DNA from: CBFHOS01 sp965657645
GTDB taxonomy: Bacteria; Pseudomonadota; Alphaproteobacteria; Puniceispirillales; Puniceispirillaceae
NCBI GenBank assembly: GCA_965657645.1
Contig: CBFHOS010000002.1
Location: 234,956-298,955 of the forward strand
Length of the DNA stretch: 64,000 nucleotides
Direction of reading: 5' to 3'
In this document: in pieces, positions 58,687 through 64,000 of the stretch
Position numbering within the stretch: position 1 is the stretch's first letter
How the letters are laid out: the number at the start of each line of letters is the position of its first letter
The notes under the pieces: generated by a model
What the model was told of the DNA's origin: nothing
Databases searched by the model: none
Seen by the model: only the letters and a program-made list of their open reading frames with translations
Translations under genes and position numbers: made by a program

Positions 58687-61600
58687 ATGACAAATAGAGA
58701 AACATTCGACGAAAAAGCTTACCTAGCCCGCCGTGCAAAGAACGAAGCTTTGCTTGGTGATGCCGGTGTTTACGCCCCTGAGATGGAGCATGATGCGTGT
58801 GGTGTTGGTTTTGTTGCGGCGCGTGATGGCAAGGCAAATCGGGCGGTTGTTGTATCGGCGATTGAGGCATTGCAGGCCATTTGGCACCGCGGTGCGGTTG
58901 ATGCCGATGGCAAGACCGGTGACGGTGCTGGTATTCATATCGAGATTCCGCGTGACTTCTTTATCGAGCATATTGCCCGCACTGGCCATGATGATAATGG
59001 TGGCCGTCTAGCGGTTGGCATGGTGTTTCTGCCGCGCACTGATCTAGACGCGCAGGAGCGTTGTCGTTGTATTGTTGAGCGGGAAATTCTGGCCGACGGT
59101 CATTTCATCTATGGATGGCGCCAGGTGCCAGTGGATATCGATGCGCTTGGTGACAAGGCCAATGCAACGCGCCCTGAAATTGAACAGATCATGTTCTCGA
59201 TGCCAGCCGATATGGATGAGGCCGAGGCCGAGCGTCATCTCTATGTTGTGCGCCGCCGGATTGAGCGGGCAGTGACTGCCGAGCAGATTTCTGATTTCTA
59301 TGTCTGTTCACTCTCTAGCCGTTCGATCATTTATAAAGGCATGTTCCTTGCCGAGCAGGTTACAGCCTTTTTCCCGGATCTGCTTGATGAGCGCTTTGTG
59401 TCATCCTTTGCGATTTACCACCAGCGCTATTCAACCAACACCATGCCAACATGGAAACTAGCCCAGCCGTTTCGTGTGTTGGCCCATAATGGTGAGATCA
59501 ACACCATTCGCGGCAACCAGAATTGGATGACCTGCCATGAGGACCGGATGGCAAGTGATGTGTTTGGTGACTCGATTGAGGATCTAAAGCCAGTTATTGC
59601 CAAGGGTAGCTCTGACTCGGCCGCATTGGATGCGGTGTTTGAATTGATCGGCCATGCGGGCCGCGATTTGCCGATGGTCAAGACAATGATGATCCCAGAG
59701 GCCGTTGACGTTAGCGGTGATAGCGATCTGGCCAAGCTCTATGCCTATTGTAATTCGGTCATGGAGCCGTGGGACGGCCCTGCCGCGATTGCTGCCTATG
59801 CGAATAACTGGGTGATTGCCGGTCTTGATCGTAATGGTCTGCGTCCGATGCGTTATGTCGTGACCAAGGACGGCCTTGTTATTGCCGGTTCGGAAACAGG
59901 CATGGTTGTGGTTCCAGATGAAAAGATCATCGAGCGCGGCGCCCTTGGCCCGGGCCAGATGATCGGTATTGATTTGGCCAAAGGTGTTCTGCTCAAGGAT
60001 GACGAGCTAAAGGCCGAAATGACCTCACGCCGTGAATGGGGTGATTGGGTTGGCCGCGCCCAGCAAATGGAAGAATTGCTCGCCAAAACCACCGGCAAGA
60101 GCCCAGCGCGGGTGCCAGTGATGGAAGCCCGCCGCCGCCAGATGATGGCTGGTTGGACGATGGAAGATATGGAACTCGTTCTGCAACCAATGGCCCAGAC
60201 TGGTAAAGAGGCGATCGGGTCGATGGGTGATGATACACCGCTGGCGGTTCTCTCTAACCGCTATCGTGGTTTGCATCATTTCTTCCGGCAGAATTTCTCG
60301 CAGGTGACAAACCCGCCGATCGATAGTTTGCGCGAACGCCATGTGATGACCCTACGGACGCGCCTTGGCAATCTTGGCAATGTTCTGGATGAAGCACCGG
60401 AGCAGTGCGATCATTTGTTGCTACATTCACCAGTGCTGACAGTGCCGGAATGGGATGCGCTATTGACGTATCTCGGTGACAAGGCCGTAATGATTGATTG
60501 TACGTTCGATGTTGAGGGTGATGATGATAATTTCACCCGCGCAATGGAGCGGATCGCGGCCGAGGCTGAGGAAGCTGTTCGTTCTGGTTGTGAGCATGTC
60601 ATGCTTAGCGATCGCAATGTGTCGGAAACACGTATTCCTATCCCGATGATTTTGGCGACTGGCGCGGTGCATTCGCATCTTGTGCGCCAGCAATTACGGA
60701 CATTTGCATCGGTCAATGTGGCCAGTGGTGAATGTCTCGATGTGCATCATTTCGCCGTGCTAATCGGTGTCGGTGCAACCACGGTAAATGCCTATATTGC
60801 CGAGGAAGCCATCGCCGAACGCCATGAAGCTGGCCTGTTGCCAAAGCTTGGTTTGGTTGATGCGGTTGCGAATTACCGCAAGTCGGTAGAAGACGGCTTG
60901 CTAAAGATCATGTCAAAGATGGGCATTTCGGTTATCGCGTCATATCGTGGTGGTTATAATTTTGAGTCACTCGGGCTATCACGCTCGCTGGTGGCACAAT
61001 ATTTCCCACCGATGAGCTCGCGCGTGTCTGGTCTTGGTCTAATCGGTATCGAGTCACGGATCAGAGCAATGCACCGTGATGCCTATGCGAATGAGGATGT
61101 GTATTTGCCGGTTGGTGGATTTTTCCGCTTCCGCAAATCAGGCGAGCGTCATGCCTTTGATGGCCAGCTAATCCACGCCATGCAGCATGCATGTGACACC
61201 GGATCCTATGATAGCTGGAAGAAATATTCATCCATGGTATCAGAGCAAGGCCCGGTTAACTTGCGCGATCTGTTGGCGTTCAAACAGACCAGCACAGCGA
61301 TTGATATTGATAGCGTGGAATCAATCACAAACATCCGCAAGCGGTTGGTCTCGCCGGGTATCTCGCTTGGTGCTCTTAGCCCAGAAGCGCATGAAACCCT
61401 GTCGATTGCGATGAACCGCATTGGCGCGAAGTCTGACTCTGGTGAGGGCGGCGAGGATCCAGCACGGTTCCATCTGCGCGAGAATGGCGACAATCCGTCA
61501 AGCGCGATTAAACAGATCGCCTCTGGCCGGTTTGGTGTTACCGCGGAATATCTGAATAATTGTAAAGAGATCGAGATCAAGGTGGCCCAAGGTGCAAAGC

Positions 61601-63237
61601 CGGGTGAGGGTGGCCAGCTGCCGGGTATTAAGGTTGATAGCCTGATTGCCCGCCTTCGCCACTCAACACCGGGGGTAACGCTTATTTCACCGCCGCCGCA
61701 TCACGATATCTATTCAATCGAGGATCTGGCCCAGCTTATCTATGATCTGAAGCAGATCAATCCAGAGGCCAAAGTGTGCGTTAAATTGGTAGCGTCGACC
61801 GGTATTGGTACGATTGCCGCTGGTGTGGCCAAGGCCAAAGCCGATACGATTTTGGTATCTGGTCACGGTGGTGGTACTGGCGCGAGCCCACAATCATCAA
61901 TCAAATATGCGGGTATGCCGTGGGAGATGGGCCTGTCTGAGGTTCATCAGGTTCTCTCGATGAATGACCTTCGTGACAAGGTTGTGTTGCGGACCGATGG
62001 CGGCTTGAAAACGGGCCGTGACGTGGTCATGGCGGCGATGCTTGGCGCGGATGAATATGGCATTGGTACATCTTCATTGATTGCCATGGGCTGTATTATG
62101 GTTCGCCAATGTCACTCGAACACCTGCCCTGTCGGTGTATGTACCCAGCGTGACGATCTGCGGGCAAAGTTTGAAGGCACGCCGGAAAAAGTTGTCCAGC
62201 TATTCACCCATCTAGCCGAAGAAGTTCGCGAGATCCTAGCTGGCCTTGGCTTTAATAGTCTGGAAGAGGTCATTGGTAGAACTGATCTGCTGACACAGGT
62301 TAGCCGCGGTGATGCCGCCCTTGATGATCTGGATCTTAACCCGATCCTCGTTCGGGCAGACACCAAGCCTAGCGCCATTAGCCCGCGTGAGCGGCCACGT
62401 ACCGAAGTTCCAGATACATTGGATGCGTTGATGGTAACTGATGCCAGCAACTCGTTGGAAACTGGTGCGAAGATGCAGCTATCCTACAATGTCGAGAATA
62501 CCCAGCGTGCCATCGGCACACGGCTATCGTCACATATTGTACGTCGCTTTGGCATGACCGGTTTGGCCGAGGGGCATATTGCCGTTCGTCTGCGTGGTTC
62601 CGCTGGCCAGTCAATGGGCGCGTTTGCGACCCAAGGATTGCGCCTCGATGTGATTGGTGACGCGAATGATTATGTCGGCAAGGGATTGTCCGGCGGAATG
62701 ATCGTTGTGCGCCCATCGGCGATGGTGGATTTTGTTGCGAGTGAAAACACCATTATCGGCAATACGGTCCTGTATGGTGCCACCTCTGGCAAGCTATTTG
62801 CCGCGGGCAAGGCGGGCGAGCGTTTGTGTGTTCGTAACTCTGGTGCAACTGCGGTTGTCGAGGGTGCCGGCACGAATGCTTGTGAGTATATGACTGGTGG
62901 ACGCGTGGTTATCCTCGGCGAGGTTGGTAACAACTTTGGCGCTGGTATGACCGGCGGCATGGCCTTTGTGTATGACGAAGCGGGGACTTTTGCTGATCGG
63001 GTTAACCCAGACAGCTTGGAATTATACCGCATCGGTAATGCCCATTGGGAAGCCGAACTAAAGGCCCTCATCGAAGAGCATGCCAAGACGACTGAGTCTG
63101 CATTGGCTCTGCGCTTGCTCAATGAATGGGATACGGCTGTTGGTAAATTCTGGCAGGTGGTGCCAAGCGAAATCGTCTCGATGCTAGAGGTCCCGGTTGA
63201 TGCCAATGCACCATTGAGCGCCGACCAAACAGCCTAG
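58687..63237 (+). CDS. gltB: Glutamate synthase (NADPH) large subunit
   Basis: Makes two glutamates from glutamine and 2-oxoglutarate. It is 1516 aa. The precursor has a 37-residue propeptide before the catalytic N-terminal Cys38 (EHDACGVGFVA) of the glutaminase domain (about 38-430). The central domain, the FMN/2-oxoglutarate synthase domain (VSGHGGGTGASPQSS near 1058) and a 3Fe-4S cluster motif MGCIMVRQCHSNTCPVGVC near 1136 come next, then the C-terminal beta-helix domain from about 1270. ATG 58687 is preferred because GAGGA lies eight bases upstream; the longer frame from 58606 would overlap gltD. Confidence 0.97.
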   Translation: MTNRETFDEKAYLARRAKNEALLGDAGVYAPEMEHDACGVGFVAARDGKANRAVVVSAIEALQAIWHRGAVDADGKTGDGAGIHIEIPRDFFIEHIARTGHDDNGGRLAVGMVFLPRTDLDAQERCRCIVEREILADGHFIYGWRQVPVDIDALGDKANATRPEIEQIMFSMPADMDEAEAERHLYVVRRRIERAVTAEQISDFYVCSLSSRSIIYKGMFLAEQVTAFFPDLLDERFVSSFAIYHQRYSTNTMPTWKLAQPFRVLAHNGEINTIRGNQNWMTCHEDRMASDVFGDSIEDLKPVIAKGSSDSAALDAVFELIGHAGRDLPMVKTMMIPEAVDVSGDSDLAKLYAYCNSVMEPWDGPAAIAAYANNWVIAGLDRNGLRPMRYVVTKDGLVIAGSETGMVVVPDEKIIERGALGPGQMIGIDLAKGVLLKDDELKAEMTSRREWGDWVGRAQQMEELLAKTTGKSPARVPVMEARRRQMMAGWTMEDMELVLQPMAQTGKEAIGSMGDDTPLAVLSNRYRGLHHFFRQNFSQVTNPPIDSLRERHVMTLRTRLGNLGNVLDEAPEQCDHLLLHSPVLTVPEWDALLTYLGDKAVMIDCTFDVEGDDDNFTRAMERIAAEAEEAVRSGCEHVMLSDRNVSETRIPIPMILATGAVHSHLVRQQLRTFASVNVASGECLDVHHFAVLIGVGATTVNAYIAEEAIAERHEAGLLPKLGLVDAVANYRKSVEDGLLKIMSKMGISVIASYRGGYNFESLGLSRSLVAQYFPPMSSRVSGLGLIGIESRIRAMHRDAYANEDVYLPVGGFFRFRKSGERHAFDGQLIHAMQHACDTGSYDSWKKYSSMVSEQGPVNLRDLLAFKQTSTAIDIDSVESITNIRKRLVSPGISLGALSPEAHETLSIAMNRIGAKSDSGEGGEDPARFHLRENGDNPSSAIKQIASGRFGVTAEYLNNCKEIEIKVAQGAKPGEGGQLPGIKVDSLIARLRHSTPGVTLISPPPHHDIYSIEDLAQLIYDLKQINPEAKVCVKLVASTGIGTIAAGVAKAKADTILVSGHGGGTGASPQSSIKYAGMPWEMGLSEVHQVLSMNDLRDKVVLRTDGGLKTGRDVVMAAMLGADEYGIGTSSLIAMGCIMVRQCHSNTCPVGVCTQRDDLRAKFEGTPEKVVQLFTHLAEEVREILAGLGFNSLEEVIGRTDLLTQVSRGDAALDDLDLNPILVRADTKPSAISPRERPRTEVPDTLDALMVTDASNSLETGAKMQLSYNVENTQRAIGTRLSSHIVRRFGMTGLAEGHIAVRLRGSAGQSMGAFATQGLRLDVIGDANDYVGKGLSGGMIVVRPSAMVDFVASENTIIGNTVLYGATSGKLFAAGKAGERLCVRNSGATAVVEGAGTNACEYMTGGRVVILGEVGNNFGAGMTGGMAFVYDEAGTFADRVNPDSLELYRIGNAHWEAELKALIEEHAKTTESALALRLLNEWDTAVGKFWQVVPSEIVSMLEVPVDANAPLSADQTA

Positions 63238-63286
63238 CAAACCGGCAATGCTTGTCAGATGGTTTTGAATTGGGTAATGCATAGCA

Positions 63287-63781
63287 ATGATGCAGATATC
63301 CATTCAAAATCATGAAGACTTGCCAGCCGTTGATCGGTTGATGGCGGCGGCATTCGGGGCCAAACGGTTCGAGCGTTCTGTATGGATGTTGCGGCCGGGT
63401 GAGCCTGTGCCTGAGTTATGCCTGATGATGAAAGATCGCGGCGAAATGGTCGGCTCACTCCGCTTTTGGCAAGTGCGCCTTGGTGACAAACCTATTTTGC
63501 TATTGGGGCCGCTTGCGGTTCAACCCTCATCGCGTGGTCTTGGCTATGGTAGCTCGCTGGTTACCGAAGGGCTAAAACGGGCCCGCGAAGATGGCCGCTG
63601 GGATCTGGTTCTGGTGTCGGGCGAAGTTGAATATTATCCAAAATTTGGGTTTGTTCCCGCCGCGCCTTATAATCTGCAATGGCCCGGTTTCATCGAACAG
63701 GAACGCCTGCAATTCTATGAATTAACGCCGGGTGCATTGGGTGATCTGCCTTCCACAGCCCTAGCCGTAGCGCCGTTTTAA
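63287..63781 (+). CDS. GNAT-family N-acetyltransferase (YhbS-like)
   Basis: A 164-residue acetyltransferase. The acetyl-CoA site is LLGPLAVQPSSRGLGYGSSLV near residue 75-94, with the R/Q-x-x-G-x-G/A pattern as RGLGYG. VLVSGEVEYYPKFGFVPA near 116 is typical of the YhbS group, and SLRFWQVRLG near 57 forms the preceding beta strand. The substrate is unknown. Two ATG codons in tandem (63287, 63290) are both usable. It lies 49 bp after gltB. Confidence 0.88.
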   Translation: MMQISIQNHEDLPAVDRLMAAAFGAKRFERSVWMLRPGEPVPELCLMMKDRGEMVGSLRFWQVRLGDKPILLLGPLAVQPSSRGLGYGSSLVTEGLKRAREDGRWDLVLVSGEVEYYPKFGFVPAAPYNLQWPGFIEQERLQFYELTPGALGDLPSTALAVAPF

Positions 63782-63874
63782 GGCCCGCAAGCACCGGCTT
63801 TATGCCGAAGCCTTTGACCGAGGCGCGCTGGGCCTGTATCATATCGGTCTTATCAGGATTTTATCTGGAAATTC

Positions 63875-64000
63875 ATGCGCGTTCTCCATCATCATCCCCT
63901 ATTTGCATCGGCACGTTTGGTTCGGTTGGTACTGGCCGAGCGCGGGTTGTTGTTTCTGCCAAAGCAGGAATCCCCGTGGGAGCGTAGCGAGGATTTTCTT
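63875..64000 (+). CDS. Glutathione S-transferase family protein (3' end outside window)
   Basis: The first 42 codons of a gene running off the window. The product begins MRVLHHHPLFASARLVRLVL and continues AERGLLFL, which matches the thioredoxin-like N-terminal domain of glutathione S-transferases (beta strand, loop, then an R-rich helix). The open frame reaches the window edge without a stop. CTGGAA lies five bases before the ATG. Which GST class it belongs to cannot be decided from this fragment. Confidence 0.75.
   Translation, partial: MRVLHHHPLFASARLVRLVLAERGLLFLPKQESPWERSEDFL

Noticed and set aside
63802..63987. A 61-codon frame at the window end
   Set aside because: It is out of frame with the GST-like gene that starts at 63875 and has no recognisable content.

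Overview
The window reads as the chromosome of a free-living alphaproteobacterium, most likely a marine one. The evidence is gene order: chvI-chvG-rapZ-ahcY, tsaE-addB-addA-trxA-folC-accD-trpA-trpB-trpF, aroA-cmk-rpsA-ihfB-lapA and lptC-lptA-lptB-ptsN are all alphaproteobacterial neighbourhoods. Four sulfatase-family genes, a tripartite tricarboxylate (TTT) transporter and compact spacing fit a SAR116-like (Puniceispirillales) lineage. That lineage guess is inference; no rRNA gene is present. No prophage, insertion sequence, integrase or CRISPR array was seen.

Layout. 1-5843 (+): end of an operon for uptake and desulfation of a probably sulfated carbohydrate (ABC permease, sulfatase, ABC ATPase, a catalytically degenerate sulfatase homologue, a sulfatase), then tRNA-Arg. 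6108-10669: an ABC-2 type ATPase without a permease, a 59-residue zinc-finger gene, and polA. 10855-23351 (+): ChvI/ChvG two-component system, rapZ, ahcY, tsaE, AddAB helicase-nuclease, thioredoxin. 23403-33303 (-): folC, accD, trpABF, lapA, ihfB, rpsA, cmk, aroA, a long housekeeping run. 33759-38370: FYDLN acidic protein, tRNA-Ala, ptsN and the lipopolysaccharide export genes lptBAC, with an RNase D-like exonuclease. 38538-52692: an accessory catabolic island arranged divergently around a GntR/HutC regulator. On the minus strand it carries a TTT transporter, sulfatase, aldehyde dehydrogenase, enolase-superfamily enzyme, split transketolase and short-chain dehydrogenase. On the plus strand it carries a second split transketolase and a flavin monooxygenase. 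52838-54517: a divergent HPPD / Lrp-AsnC pair beside tRNA-Leu. 55125-64000: NDUFA9-like protein, UppP, glutamate synthase (gltD-gltB), a GNAT enzyme and the first 42 codons of a glutathione S-transferase.

Three things stand out. First, the GntR-centred island combines a TTT importer, a cytoplasmic sulfatase, an enolase-superfamily dehydratase and two different split transketolases, a combination I do not recognise as a described pathway. Second, an intact, translationally coupled sulfatase homologue has lost nearly all catalytic and metal-binding residues. Third, at least 17 places carry short imperfect tandem duplications with units of 9-23 bp, sitting in spacers, across gene ends and in low-complexity protein segments. 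Every copy inside a coding region has a unit divisible by three, whereas the spacer copies mostly do not. Several familiar partner genes are also missing from conserved neighbourhoods: hprK/HPr, amgK-murU and rpoN-hpf.
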